Program-made: the position numbers and the translations under genes
Part shown: piece by piece, positions 35,771 through 47,122 of the stretch
Layout: the number at the start of each line of letters is the position of its first letter
How positions within the stretch are numbered: the first letter of the stretch is position 1
The notes under the pieces: model-generated
Databases searched by the model: none
Seen by the model: only the letters and a program-made list of their open reading frames with translations
What the model was told of the DNA's origin: nothing
NCBI GenBank assembly: GCA_002027195.1
Contig: MWJO01000009.1
Span: 1-64,000, forward strand
Direction of reading: 5' to 3'
DNA: 64,000 nucleotides
From: Streptomyces sp. GKU 895
GTDB taxonomy: Bacteria; Actinomycetota; Actinomycetes; Streptomycetales; Streptomycetaceae

Positions 35771-36832
35771 CCCTTCCGCCACCTTCAGGAAGATGTCGTT
35801 CGCCTCGGCTTCCCCGACCGTCACCCGCACACCCTCGCCCGGGAACGGCCGGACCACCACGCCGTGCCGTTCGCACGCCGCCGCGAAGTCCACCGTGCGC
35901 TCCCCCAGCCGCAGCCACACGAAATTGGCCTGGGTCTCGGGCACCGTCCAGCCCTGAGCGCGCAGCCCCTCGACCACGCGGTTGCGCTCACACACCAGGG
36001 AGCCCACCCGGCCGAGCAGTTCGTCCTCCGCACGCAGCGACGCGATCGCCGCCTCCTGCGCGAGCTGGCTGACGCCGAAGGGCACCGCGGTCTTGCGCAG
36101 CGCCGCCGCCACCGGCTCATGGGCGATGGCGAACCCGACACGGAGGCCGGCGAGACCGTAGGCCTTGGAGAAGGTCCGCAGAACGCAGACGTTGGGACGG
36201 TCGCGGTAGAGCTCCACGCCGTCCGGCACCTCGTTGTCGCGGATGAACTCGCGGTACGCCTCGTCGAGGACGACGAGCACATCGCTGGGCACCCGGTCGA
36301 GGAAGCGCTCCAGCTCCGCCCGCCGCACGACCGTGCCCGTCGGGTTGTTGGGGTTGCAGACGAAGATCAGCCGCGTCCGGTCGGTGATGGCCGCGGCCAT
36401 CGCGTCCAGGTCGTGCACATCACCGGGCGTCAGAGGAACCTTCACCGAGGTCGCGCCGCTGATCTGCGTGATGATCGGGTACGCCTCGAAGGACCGCCAG
36501 GCGTAGATGACCTCGTCGCCGGGTCCCGAGGTCGCCTGGATCAGCTGCTGGGCTACGCCGACCGAACCCGTGCCGGTGGCCAGGTGCGCGAGCGGGACGC
36601 CGAAGCGCTCGGACAGCTCGTTCATCAGGCCCGTGCAGGCCATGTCCGGGTAGCGGTTGAAGGACGAGGCCGCCGCCGTGACGCTCTCCATCACGCCCGG
36701 AAGGGGCGGATAGGGGTTCTCGTTGGAGGAGAGTTTGTAGGCGACCGGGCCGTCGGCCGCGGCGGGCTTGCCCGGCTTGTAGGTGGGGATACCCTCCAGC
36801 TCGGCGCGCAGCTTGGGGCTCGTCTCGCTCAC
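35753..36832 (-). CDS. hisC: Histidinol-phosphate/aromatic aminotransferase (PLP, class I/II)
   Basis: 359 residues from GTG 36832, chosen for AGGAGGA just upstream; the frame is open to 36892. Fold type I signatures: [15 protein letters not shown], the NPNNPTGTV loop (near 155-163), LDEAYREF (near 187) and the PLP lysine in [16 protein letters not shown] (near 217). It transfers an amino group to imidazole-acetol phosphate in histidine synthesis, or to aromatic keto-acids. It stands apart from any his operon, so it is probably a second HisC-like enzyme rather than the pathway one. Its last codons lie in the tandem repeat. Confidence 0.9.
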   Translation of the reverse strand: MSETSPKLRAELEGIPTYKPGKPAAADGPVAYKLSSNENPYPPLPGVMESVTAAASSFNRYPDMACTGLMNELSERFGVPLAHLATGTGSVGVAQQLIQATSGPGDEVIYAWRSFEAYPIITQISGATSVKVPLTPGDVHDLDAMAAAITDRTRLIFVCNPNNPTGTVVRRAELERFLDRVPSDVLVVLDEAYREFIRDNEVPDGVELYRDRPNVCVLRTFSKAYGLAGLRVGFAIAHEPVAAALRKTAVPFGVSQLAQEAAIASLRAEDELLGRVGSLVCERNRVVEGLRAQGWTVPETQANFVWLRLGERTVDFAAACERHGVVVRPFPGEGVRVTVGEAEANDIFLKVAEGFRKEL

Positions 36833-37261
36833 CGCAGTCCTCCTCGCGACCACCGGCGGCCCCGTCGCCGCCGCCGGCTTCCAATACTCCACACCTTATG
36901 AGGATTCGGCGCCGGTGCGTACAGGGGAGACGCAGGAGATCTCGAACCCCACCAGCCACACAGGCATCAGGGGCATCACCGCCCGAAGGCAGACGAATCG
37001 CAGGGCGCTCTCACATATATCTATGCGCCGGTGGTGCGCGCCGTGGCGCGCATCCCTCGTGAAGGTGAGTTGAGACCTCTTCGAAACATCGAGGACTTGG
37101 CAGGCTCATGCGTGCCGACAAGTCACGTAGTGGCATTGAATCGCTCAACTCCCTTTTATTCGAAGGGAATTGACGGGTGATGACCATGCAGAAACGTGCC
37201 TGTCAACGCGTGCATATGCGTCCGCACTACCCCACCGCATGAGCCCTACTATCGGCTCGCC
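36833..37261. other. Divergent 429-bp intergenic region
   Basis: No gene visible. It must hold the divergent promoters of hisC and the LacI gene. A hairpin with arms CTCCCTTTTATTCGAAGGGA-like is seen at 37149-37168, which may be an operator half of a LacI-type site. AT content is higher than average. Confidence 0.4.
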
Positions 37262-38374
37262 ATGACAGCAGCAGGGAAGCACCAGGTGAGCCGCGCGGAA
37301 ACCTCACGTCGAGGCAGCCGGCCGGGCCGGGCGGGCATCAGAGATGTGGCCGCCGCCGCCGGAGTCTCCATCACGACCGTCTCCGATGCCCTCAACGGCA
37401 AGGGCCGGCTCCCGGACGCCACCCGGCGCCATGTCCGAGAAGTCGCCGACCGACTGGGGTATCGCCCCTCGGCGGCGGCCCGAACCCTCCGTACCGGCAA
37501 GTCGGGACTCATCGGCCTGACCGTGACGACATACGGGGATGAACCTTTCACCTTCACGGAGTTCGCGTACTTCGCCGAGATGGCCCGGGCCGCCACCTCG
37601 GCCGCGCTCGCCCGCGGCTACGCGCTCGTGATCCTCCCGGCCACCTCGCGCCACGACGTGTGGTCGAACGTCGCCCTGGACGGCACGGTCGTCATCGATC
37701 CGTCCGACCAGGACCCGGTCGTCAGCGAACTGGTCCGGCAAGGACTGCCGGTGGTCTCCGACGGCCGCCCGGCCGGCGAGCTCCCGGTGACCGCGTGGGT
37801 CGACAACGACCACGAGGCCGCCGTGCTCGGCATCCTCGACCACCTGGCCGACGCCGGCGCCCGCCGCATCGGCCTGCTGACGGGGACCTCGACCGACACG
37901 TACACCCATCTGTCCACGACGGCGTACCTGCGCTGGTGCGAACGCGTCGGCCAGGACCCCGTGTACGAGGCCTATCCGGCCCACGACCCGTGTGCGGGCG
38001 CCGTCGCCGCCGACCGGCTGCTGGCCCGGCCCGACCGGCCGGACGCCGTCTACGGGCTGTTCGACCCCAACGGCACCGACCTGCTCGCCGCCGCCCGCCG
38101 CTACGGACTGCGCGTACCGGAGGACCTGCTTCTGGTCTGCTGCAGCGAATCCACCGTGTACGCCAGCACCGAGCCGCCCATCACCACCCTCTCGCTGAAG
38201 CCGCGGCGCATCGGCACCGCGGTCGTCCAGCTCCTCATCGACGCCATCGAGGGGGTCGAATCGGACCAGCCGGTCGAGCAGGTGATACCGACCGAGCTGA
38301 TCGTGCGCACGTCGTCCCAGCGCCGCCCGCCGCGGACGACCGTCAGCCCGCCCCGGTCACCGGAGGAGAAGTAG
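37262..38374 (+). CDS. LacI-family transcriptional regulator
   Basis: 370 residues from ATG 37262. The DNA-binding helix-turn-helix and hinge are IRDVAAAAGVSITTVSDALNGKGRLPDATRRHVREVADRLGY (about 26-66). The C-terminal half is a periplasmic-binding-like ligand domain (ESTVYASTEPPITTLSLKP is the usual late motif). It most likely represses a carbon-utilisation gene, but no transporter or sugar enzyme is next to it. The region upstream is shared with hisC. Confidence 0.88.
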   Translation: MTAAGKHQVSRAETSRRGSRPGRAGIRDVAAAAGVSITTVSDALNGKGRLPDATRRHVREVADRLGYRPSAAARTLRTGKSGLIGLTVTTYGDEPFTFTEFAYFAEMARAATSAALARGYALVILPATSRHDVWSNVALDGTVVIDPSDQDPVVSELVRQGLPVVSDGRPAGELPVTAWVDNDHEAAVLGILDHLADAGARRIGLLTGTSTDTYTHLSTTAYLRWCERVGQDPVYEAYPAHDPCAGAVAADRLLARPDRPDAVYGLFDPNGTDLLAAARRYGLRVPEDLLLVCCSESTVYASTEPPITTLSLKPRRIGTAVVQLLIDAIEGVESDQPVEQVIPTELIVRTSSQRRPPRTTVSPPRSPEEK

Positions 38375-38594
38375 AACGCGGACGTCGTACGGCCGTCACC
38401 GGGTCGTCAGCAGGTGGCCGAAGCCCGGCCCAATCGGGGCGAAAGCCGCGGTGAACTGGACTCTTGCGCCGATTCACCACCCCTGGGTCATCACATGGCG
38501 CGATCCGCATTCCTATGATGGGCCCACGACACCGCGGGCCGCTGCGACCAGGCAGTCCGAAGCGGTGCAGATGCGGCGCGATGGTGGAGGGCTG

Positions 38595-39677
38595 ATGACT
38601 CAGGGGGCCGGTCAGGGACCCGAGGCGGAGCGGACGGCGACGTTGCGCGACTTCCGGGTGCCCGCGTACGTCCACGAGACCGGTCCGTACGGCCACAGCA
38701 CGCACCCCGGCGACGTCGCGCCGCCCCACGAGGAGGCGTACCCCGAGGCCTACCCGGAGGGGTACACCCCGACGGAGCGGAACCTTCCGGTCGTCAACCG
38801 TGGTGACACGCTTCAGGTGAGCGTCGACCCGACCGTGGTCCCGCAGCCCGTGGACGGGCCGGGCGCCCTGTTCGTCGTAGGCGATGTCCACGGCTATCTC
38901 GACGAGCTGGTGGCGGCCCTCCAGGAGAAGGGCCTCATCGACTCCGCGGGCAACTGGTGCGCCGGCACCGCCCGGCTGTGGTTCCTCGGCGACTTCACCG
39001 ACCGCGGTCCGGACGGCATCGGCGTCATCGACCTCGTGATGCGGCTGTCCGCGGAGGCCGCCGCGGCCGGCGGCTACTGCAAGGCCCTCATGGGCAACCA
39101 CGAGCTGCTGCTGATCGGCGCGAAGCGGTTCGGCGACACCCCCGTCAACTCCGGCGCGGGCACCGCCACCTTCCAGGCGGCCTGGCTGCTCAACGGCGGG
39201 CAGAAGACCGACATGGACCGCCTCCAGGACCACCACCTGCAGTGGATGGCCCGCCTCGACGCCATGGAGGCCGTCGACGGTCATCTGCTCGTCCACTCGG
39301 ACACCACCGCCTACCTCGACTACGGCGACTCGATCGAGGCGGTGAACGACACGGTCCGCGAGACCCTCACGCGCAACGACGCGGACGAGGTGTGGGACCT
39401 GTTCCGCAAGTTCACCAAGCGCTTCTCCTTCCGCGACGAGGGCGGCGCCGACCATGTGCGCTCCCTGCTCGATACGTACGGCGGGACCCGGATCGTTCAC
39501 GGGCACAGCCCGATTCCCTACCTCCTGGGCGAAGTCGGCTCCGAGGACGGCGAGGACGGGGGCGGTCCCGTGGTCGAGGGACCGCACGTCTACGCCGACG
39601 GGCTGGCCATCGCGATGGACGGCGGCGTGACCATGGCCGGAAAGCTGCTGGTCCAGCAACTTCCGCTGAATATCTGA
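38595..39677 (+). CDS. Metallophosphoesterase (calcineurin-like)
   Basis: 360 residues from ATG 38595, with GGAGGG four bases before. The dimetal motifs are in order: GDVHGYLDE (near 96), GDFTDRGPDG (near 134), GNHELLL (near 168), a His in LVHSDTT (near 232) and GHSPIPYL (near 301). Acidic, soluble; a Pro/Tyr/Glu-rich N-terminal segment (20-75) is not part of the catalytic fold. Probably a phosphodiesterase or protein phosphatase. It follows the LacI gene in the same direction after a 220-base gap. Confidence 0.88.
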   Translation: MTQGAGQGPEAERTATLRDFRVPAYVHETGPYGHSTHPGDVAPPHEEAYPEAYPEGYTPTERNLPVVNRGDTLQVSVDPTVVPQPVDGPGALFVVGDVHGYLDELVAALQEKGLIDSAGNWCAGTARLWFLGDFTDRGPDGIGVIDLVMRLSAEAAAAGGYCKALMGNHELLLIGAKRFGDTPVNSGAGTATFQAAWLLNGGQKTDMDRLQDHHLQWMARLDAMEAVDGHLLVHSDTTAYLDYGDSIEAVNDTVRETLTRNDADEVWDLFRKFTKRFSFRDEGGADHVRSLLDTYGGTRIVHGHSPIPYLLGEVGSEDGEDGGGPVVEGPHVYADGLAIAMDGGVTMAGKLLVQQLPLNI

Positions 39678-39876
39678 AGGTTCAGCGGGCAGACGATCCC
39701 CCATGCCGGAGCGATCGGAGACCGCGCAGGCCAGGGCCCAATTTCTGGAAACCCCCTGTCAACCTGTGCGGTGACCGCTCTACCATCGGCTTATCCGTAG
39801 CAGGCTCCCCTCCGTTTCTGCCCGACGGCTCACAGTCATGCGAGCCCCAAGCCCTACGGAGCATCGGGGGATGCAC

Positions 39877-40737
39877 ATGAACAGCGTTCCGCAGCACCTG
39901 CTGAGCGAGGACCGCCAGGAATACGAGCGGATCCTCGATGAGGCGCTGCGCTCCGCCCCACACCGCCCGGAACTGGCCGCTGTGGGACAGCGGCTCAATC
40001 CCGAACAGCTGCGCACCATGGCGCTGAACGCCACCGCGATCATCACGGCGGCCGCGGCGACCGAGTACCAGCACTACGTGAAGGTCCGCGAGGAACTGCG
40101 CCAGCCGGCGCCGTCCACCCCGACGTCCGTGCGCGAGACCGGCTCCGCGGAGTCCGGTTCCGGCGCGGCGGGGCTCGCCGCCACCATGGGAGAGGTCGCC
40201 GAGACCGCCGGCGCGGGCGCCGTCGCCGTCGTCGCGGTGCTGGCTCCCGTCCTCGCCGGAACCGCCGCGGCGATATTCCTGCTGGTCGGCTACATCCTCA
40301 AGATGCTCGACCCCGAACAGGCGTTCGCGAAGACGATGCTGACCACGGGTTGGGTCTTCGGTGCGATGACGGCGGTGGCGATCCTGGTCGCCGCCGTGGG
40401 GCTCCTCCTCACCGCTCTGCGCAACCGCCCCTCGCTCGTCGACACCGGGCCGTACGCCGAGCTGACCGGGGAGGTCGCCCGCGCCAGGGAAGCCTGGCAC
40501 GACGCCCTGCTGGAGCGGGGTGTCCTGCCCTTCCTGCGGGACGCCCTGGCGGACCCCGGCACCGCGGCCGCCCTGCACCGCACGCCACCGCAGACGCCCA
40601 GCCGCATGCCGAACCTCGGCTACGACCGCCCGGGCTTCAGCAGCCCGGACGACGGCCCCTCGGGCTCCCGCCCCAGCTTCACCAGCCCGGACTACACCAG
40701 CCCGGACTTCGGCGGCCCCGAACACCAGCCGGAGTGA
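39877..40737 (+). CDS. Membrane protein of unknown function with Pro/Ser-rich tail
   Basis: 286 residues from ATG 39877 (six bases after GGGGG); ATG 39871 is also possible. The N-terminal 75 residues are helical and soluble (LLSEDRQEYERILDEALRSAP). Two transmembrane helices follow (about 113-138, AGAVAVVAVLAPVLAGTAAAIFLLVG; and 152-178, the FGAMTAVAILVAAVGLLLTAL segment). A soluble helix (190-225) and a disordered tail with repeated SPD(Y/D)/FTSPD motifs end the protein. I recognise it as a conserved Streptomyces protein but cannot name a function. Confidence 0.75.
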   Translation: MNSVPQHLLSEDRQEYERILDEALRSAPHRPELAAVGQRLNPEQLRTMALNATAIITAAAATEYQHYVKVREELRQPAPSTPTSVRETGSAESGSGAAGLAATMGEVAETAGAGAVAVVAVLAPVLAGTAAAIFLLVGYILKMLDPEQAFAKTMLTTGWVFGAMTAVAILVAAVGLLLTALRNRPSLVDTGPYAELTGEVARAREAWHDALLERGVLPFLRDALADPGTAAALHRTPPQTPSRMPNLGYDRPGFSSPDDGPSGSRPSFTSPDYTSPDFGGPEHQPE

Positions 40738-40740
40738 CCT

Positions 40741-40791
40741 CCGGCTTGCGCCCCTCGCCGCGACCAACGCCTCCGGGGGAGCGCAAGCCGG
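40741..40791. terminator. Hairpin terminator between convergent genes
   Basis: Arms CCGGCTTGCGC (40741-40751) and GCGCAAGCCGG (40781-40791), extended by CCC/GGG, form a long stem just after the stop of the membrane protein and before the end of the convergent gene. Probably bidirectional. Confidence 0.7.
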
Positions 40792-40808
40792 ATGTCCGGC
40801 GGTCGGCT

Positions 40809-41336
40809 TCAGAACGTCGCCCATTCCGAGGCCGGGAGACGGTGGTAGGCGTCGTCGATCCATTCAGGCGAGAGGAAGACCGGCCGGGTCAGGACGACGT
40901 CTCCGGCCCTCTGTCCGCACATCACGAGCCCGAGCGACTGTGAGCCGGGGTCGGCCCCGGGCATGAAGAAGAGTTCGGTGTAGGGCTCTCTCACCTCGGC
41001 CCGGTCGATGAGCCACTGCTCCATCTCCGAGGGCACCCGCCCAACCAGCGCCGTACCGTCGGACAGGACCTGAGGTCCAAAGCGCGCGTCCACCGTTGCG
41101 CCGGCCAAGCGGACCTCATCCGCGTAGTAGACCGTCAGACCCACCCCGGTGAACCGCTCCTGACGCGTCACGGTGTCGCCCCACGGAATGCTCGTGGAGT
41201 GGTCGGCCGCCACCTCGCCAAGTACATCGGCGACCTCGGCGGGATCCATCCCGAACCTCAAAGGTCCAATGCCCATGAGTGGTTCCAGAGCCCATCGCAA
41301 CCGCTCGTCGTCAGGCTTCACATCCCATATGCCCAT
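40809..41336 (-). CDS. Hypothetical accessory protein
   Basis: 175 residues, acidic, no signal or membrane segment: MGIWDVKPDDERLRWALEPLMG, IPWGDTVTRQERFTGVGLTVYYADEVRL and a central beta-rich part. Its small size, acidity and isolated placement next to another orphan gene resemble polymorphic-toxin immunity-type proteins, but no homology can be asserted. It lies beside a partial copy of the thiC 3' end and is likely strain-specific. Confidence 0.6.
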   Translation of the reverse strand: MGIWDVKPDDERLRWALEPLMGIGPLRFGMDPAEVADVLGEVAADHSTSIPWGDTVTRQERFTGVGLTVYYADEVRLAGATVDARFGPQVLSDGTALVGRVPSEMEQWLIDRAEVREPYTELFFMPGADPGSQSLGLVMCGQRAGDVVLTRPVFLSPEWIDDAYHRLPASEWATF

Positions 41337-41418
41337 GCCCGCAGCCCACCCGCTCCTACCGATCCAGCATCAGGCCGGCAGCCTACGGTGGCTTCGTCAC
41401 CGAGCTGCTCGGCGAAGC

Positions 41419-41492
41419 GCCGGCGGCAGATCCACCCGGTTCCCGCTCGCCGCGAACTCCTTTGCCTTCCGGTGCAACCCGTCCGCGATCTC
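41419..41492 (-). repeat. Partial duplicate of the thiC 3' end (copy A)
   Basis: About 85 % identical over 74 bases (11 mismatches by eye) to 42576-42649, the last 25 codons of thiC, including a 25-base stretch with no change. On the minus strand it still reads [10 protein letters not shown]. The WD40-like gene lies between copy A and thiC. Confidence 0.75.
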
Positions 41493-42484
41493 TAGTCCTC
41501 CCTTCCCGGAAGGGTGATGACCGCGATGGTGTCCGGCTGGGCCACGGCCAGGCGGGTGCCGTCCGGGTGCAGGGCGGCGACGGGGGTCGGAATGTGAGTG
41601 ACGCCGTAGCTGCCGTCTCTTCGGGGCACCTCCACGGAGGGCCACTCCGCCACCACGGCACCCGTCGTGACGTCGAGCAGCCGCGGATGCCCGTACAGCG
41701 AGACGACCGTGTCGCCGCGTGGGATCAGAGTGCCGAGGCAGAAATCGACAGTGCTGCGATGGATCCACCGCCCTGCGGAGAGCGACCACACCCCCAGTTG
41801 CCGTGGGCCCAGAGCAGGGGTCTCCTCATCGTCGAGAGGCTCCTCGCCGGTGGTCGCGACAGCCACGCGGTCACTGTCGAGCCAGCAGGCCGAGGCGACC
41901 TCCGCCACGATGCCCGGGTTCTCAGGCAGCACACCACGGCCGTCGAGCACCGCAGGGTCGGTCAACGCACTGGTCAGGTCGAAGACTTCGACCACCCCGT
42001 ACGGATGCCACAACCAGCCGGCCGACAGCAGGTGAGTCCCATCGGGGCTCACCGCCAGCCGGGAGTGGAAGACGTCCTTGGGTTGACGGTCGCCATCGGT
42101 GAGCCGCTCTCCCGAATCCGCGTCCTCGACCTCCAGGACGTTGTATTCCTCCGGGCAGTGGACCAGAACCTCGCGGCCGTCCCGCAGCATCCCGAGTGCC
42201 ACCGGATAGTCGTAGGCATCAGCCTGGTAGTAGCTCCGGTTCAGCTCCCGGACGAGCCGGTCACCATCGAGCAGCAGGGCCTTGGTACCGCGCTCGGCAT
42301 AGATGACGGAGTAGCGACCGGACGGGGAGACGACACTCCGGTCGAAGGGAGACCCGTAAATGACCGAAGCAGGCCGCTCCACGCCGTCGGGACCCCATCG
42401 GCGGCCCCCACCCACCACATCGACCAGTTCATCGCCGTCCCACACCAGCGACTGCGCCTCAGCCGTCACTTTGAGAACGATCAA
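41492..42484 (-). CDS. WD40-like beta-propeller hypothetical protein
   Basis: 330 residues, no signal peptide. Repeats of the type SPSGRYSVIYAERG, SPDGTHLLSAGWLW and LHPDGTRLAVAQPD, each about 40-50 residues apart, with W/D/G-rich turns, fit a six- or seven-bladed propeller of the WD40/PD40 type. No catalytic motif. It lies between thiC and a partial thiC copy with no co-oriented partner, so it may be a recently inserted accessory gene. Function unknown. Confidence 0.7.
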   Translation of the reverse strand: MIVLKVTAEAQSLVWDGDELVDVVGGGRRWGPDGVERPASVIYGSPFDRSVVSPSGRYSVIYAERGTKALLLDGDRLVRELNRSYYQADAYDYPVALGMLRDGREVLVHCPEEYNVLEVEDADSGERLTDGDRQPKDVFHSRLAVSPDGTHLLSAGWLWHPYGVVEVFDLTSALTDPAVLDGRGVLPENPGIVAEVASACWLDSDRVAVATTGEEPLDDEETPALGPRQLGVWSLSAGRWIHRSTVDFCLGTLIPRGDTVVSLYGHPRLLDVTTGAVVAEWPSVEVPRRDGSYGVTHIPTPVAALHPDGTRLAVAQPDTIAVITLPGRED

Positions 42485-42518
42485 GACCCCACCACCCCCT
42501 TTTCCCCTGGCGCACGAT

Positions 42519-42556
42519 GGCGCCGCTCCGAAGGCACTCTCCTTCGGAGCAGCGCC
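42519..42556. terminator. thiC terminator hairpin
   Basis: A perfect 10-bp stem GCTCCGAAGG (42525-42534) / CCTTCGGAGC (42541-42550), extended by GGCGCC/GGCGCT-type arms, directly after the thiC stop on the minus strand. Confidence 0.75.
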
Positions 42557-42568
42557 AATTGACGGACG

Positions 42569-44564
<1,996 letters not shown>

Positions 44565-44645
44565 GTGTACAAAGGTGGCTCCACGCTAGCGTCAATTCGG
44601 GCGCGGTGAACAGGGGGCCCCTGCCGTTCTTGCGATGATCGGTCG

Positions 44646-46451
44646 GTGACCACGACACCGCAGCCCCCGTATCCGCCCGAGCCACCCCGTGGCCCCGGCC
44701 GCAGAGGCGGCGCTCAGCCCGGGCCGGATGACTGGAACAGGCCTGGGTCGGACGAATGGCACGAGTCCGGGTCGGATGACTGGAACGGGTCCGGGTCGAG
44801 CGGCTGGAACGGGCCCGGCCCTGGCGGGGGATTCCAGCACGGCCCCCGACCCGGCGGCCGGGTCGAACGCGGGTCGGCAAGCGGCGGCGGATACCACCCT
44901 GGTCACGACCCCGGTCACCACTCTCCCGGCGCACCCGGCCACAGCCATGAGCACGCCCACGACACGGGTGGCGGGCACGGCGGCCTCCCAAGGGAAGGCA
45001 GCGGCGCAGGGGATGCCGGTGGCGCGGGAGGTGGCGGTGGCGCGGGAGGTGGCGGTGGGCACGGTCACTCGCACGGCCACAGTCACAGCCACGGCCCCGC
45101 AGCCCCCGTCTCCCAGCACCTGCGCAAGGTCATCGCGGCGATCCTCATCCCGTTCGGCGCCGCCGTTCTGGTGGGCCTCGCCGTGCTGTGGCCCGGCGGC
45201 GCCCCCGCGCACGAGCGCACCGGCGTCGGCTTCGACCGGCAGACCCAACAGGCCACCGTCACCAAGGTCGACGAGGTGAGCTGCAAGTCCGTCAACGCCT
45301 CGGGCGAGACGCCGACCGGCGACACCTCTACCGCCGAGGGCTCCTCCGCCCAGCAAGAAGCCGGCGGCACCTGCAAGAAGGCCACCATCCGCGTCGACAC
45401 CGGGAAGGACAAGGGCCGTACGTTCACCGAGATCGTGCAGCCGGACCAGTCGCGGCAGCTGCACGAGGGCCAGAAGGTCGTGGTCGCCTACGAGCCCTCC
45501 GCCCCGAAGGACCTGCAGTACTCGGTCACCGACGTGAACCGCCGGTTCCCCATGGCCCTGCTCGCCGGCATCTTCGCCCTGGCCGTCGTGATCGTGGGTC
45601 GGTTGCGCGGTGTCATGGCCCTGGTCGCGCTGGCGATCAGCTTCATGATCCTGAACTTCTTCATCCTGCCCGCGATCCTCCAGGGCTCGAACCCGCTGGT
45701 CGTGGCCGTGATCGGGTCGAGCGCCATCATGCTGATCGCGCTGTACCTGTGCCACGGGCTGTCGGCGAGAACCTCCGTCGCGGTGCTCGGCACGCTGATC
45801 TCGCTGCTGCTGATCGGCATCCTCGGCTCGCTGTTCATCGGCTGGGCGGCGCTCACCGGCAACACCGACGACAACACCGGTCTCATCCACGGCCTGTATC
45901 CGTCGATCGACATGAGCGGTCTGCTGCTCGCCGGCGTCATCATCGGCTCGCTCGGTGTACTCGACGACGTGACGGTCACGCAGACCTCGGCGGTCTGGGA
46001 GCTGCACGAGGCCAACCCCTCGATGGGCTGGCGCGGCCTGTACCGCGCGGGCATCCGCATCGGCCGCGACCACATCGCCTCGGTCGTCAACACCCTCGTC
46101 CTCGCCTATGCGGGCGCGGCGTTGCCCCTGCTGCTGCTCTTCTCGATCGCGCAGAGCAGCGTGGGGACGGTCGCCAACAGCGAGTTGGTCGCGGAGGAGA
46201 TCGTGCGGACGCTGGTCGGCTCGATCGGCCTGGTGGCGTCCGTCCCGGTCACGACGGCCCTCGCCGCGCTGGTGGTCTCGGCCGACCGGCCTGGCTCCGG
46301 CACGGATCCGGCGGGCGGCGAGCCGACTCCGGCGGGCACGCAGGCCTCCTCACAAGCGGGGACACAGGCCGGGTCGTACGGCACACAGGGCGCCCAGGCT
46401 CCGCAGCCGGCCGCCGCACGGGGTGGCCGCGGGCGTCGCCGCAAGCACTGA
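44646..46451 (+). CDS. YibE/F-family membrane protein with His/Gly-rich N-terminus
   Basis: 601 residues from GTG 44646. Residues 1-150 are disordered, with DW-G-S repeats then His-rich stretches (HSHEHAHD near 100 and HGHSHGHSHSHG near 138-149). Six to eight transmembrane helices follow: one near 165, a large extracytoplasmic loop (about 185-295), then FPMALLAGIFALAVVIVG and on to 540. The SLGVLDDVTVTQ and LVASVPVTT motifs are typical of YibE/F proteins. Transporter or channel of unknown substrate; the His cluster suggests a metal. Divergent from thiC. Confidence 0.82.
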   Translation: MTTTPQPPYPPEPPRGPGRRGGAQPGPDDWNRPGSDEWHESGSDDWNGSGSSGWNGPGPGGGFQHGPRPGGRVERGSASGGGYHPGHDPGHHSPGAPGHSHEHAHDTGGGHGGLPREGSGAGDAGGAGGGGGAGGGGGHGHSHGHSHSHGPAAPVSQHLRKVIAAILIPFGAAVLVGLAVLWPGGAPAHERTGVGFDRQTQQATVTKVDEVSCKSVNASGETPTGDTSTAEGSSAQQEAGGTCKKATIRVDTGKDKGRTFTEIVQPDQSRQLHEGQKVVVAYEPSAPKDLQYSVTDVNRRFPMALLAGIFALAVVIVGRLRGVMALVALAISFMILNFFILPAILQGSNPLVVAVIGSSAIMLIALYLCHGLSARTSVAVLGTLISLLLIGILGSLFIGWAALTGNTDDNTGLIHGLYPSIDMSGLLLAGVIIGSLGVLDDVTVTQTSAVWELHEANPSMGWRGLYRAGIRIGRDHIASVVNTLVLAYAGAALPLLLLFSIAQSSVGTVANSELVAEEIVRTLVGSIGLVASVPVTTALAALVVSADRPGSGTDPAGGEPTPAGTQASSQAGTQAGSYGTQGAQAPQPAAARGGRGRRRKH

Positions 46452-46585
46452 CGCCGGGTCGGCCCCGAGCCGGCCAGAACACACAGAGCGACACCCGCAC
46501 AACGCCACCCCTCCCCCAGAAGAAGCGTTCCTGCGCTCCTCCACACTCGCGCTGAAGCGTTCCGCCTCCCTGCCGGTGTGATGCT

Positions 46586-47023
46586 TCAGCCTGCGCTCTG
46601 CTCCTCCGCCAGGATGCGGTCCAGCGCCTCGTCGAGGTGGGCGTCGAAGTCCGCGAGCGCCCCTTCCTGTCCCAGTGGCACCAGCTTGTCGGTGCGGTCG
46701 AGGAAGGCGATGAGCGGCGCCGTCGACGAGCGGAACAGCGCCTGGTCGACGCCGACCTGAAGCCGGATCAGCACCTCACCGAGCGTCTCGTGCTCGGCCG
46801 GCGCGATGCGCACGTCCCCGTCGCCGCTCGGCCGCCCCACGCCGTCGATCAGCAGCTCACGGCCGAAGGCCCAGGTCACAGGGGCGTCCCCGGGGAGGTG
46901 GAAGGTCAGTCGCACCGCGTAGGGATCACAGGTCTCGTAGCGCAGCTCCACCGGGATACGGAACGACAGCTCCTCGGACACGAGAAAGCTCATCATGACC
47001 TCTGCCTGTACGGACTCGTCCAT
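46586..47023 (-). CDS. ssgA: SsgA-like sporulation cell-division activator
   Basis: 145 residues. It matches the start and core of S. coelicolor SsgA (ESVQAEVMMSFLVSEELSFRIPVELRYE, GDAPVTWAFGRELL, FLDRTDKLVPLG), which is found only in morphologically complex actinomycetes. SsgA promotes septum formation in aerial hyphae by localising SsgB/FtsZ and marks sites of germination and branching. It lies 99 bases downstream of ssgR on the same strand; in S. coelicolor its transcription depends on SsgR. Confidence 0.95.
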   Translation of the reverse strand: MDESVQAEVMMSFLVSEELSFRIPVELRYETCDPYAVRLTFHLPGDAPVTWAFGRELLIDGVGRPSGDGDVRIAPAEHETLGEVLIRLQVGVDQALFRSSTAPLIAFLDRTDKLVPLGQEGALADFDAHLDEALDRILAEEQSAG

Positions 47024-47122
47024 CGTCTACCCCGTCATCTGCGGTCGACTGGCCGGGAATGATCCCTCTGACTCTGATGGAATCTTGCTGAACGTATACG
47101 AGAGATCACAAGGAGTGAGTTT

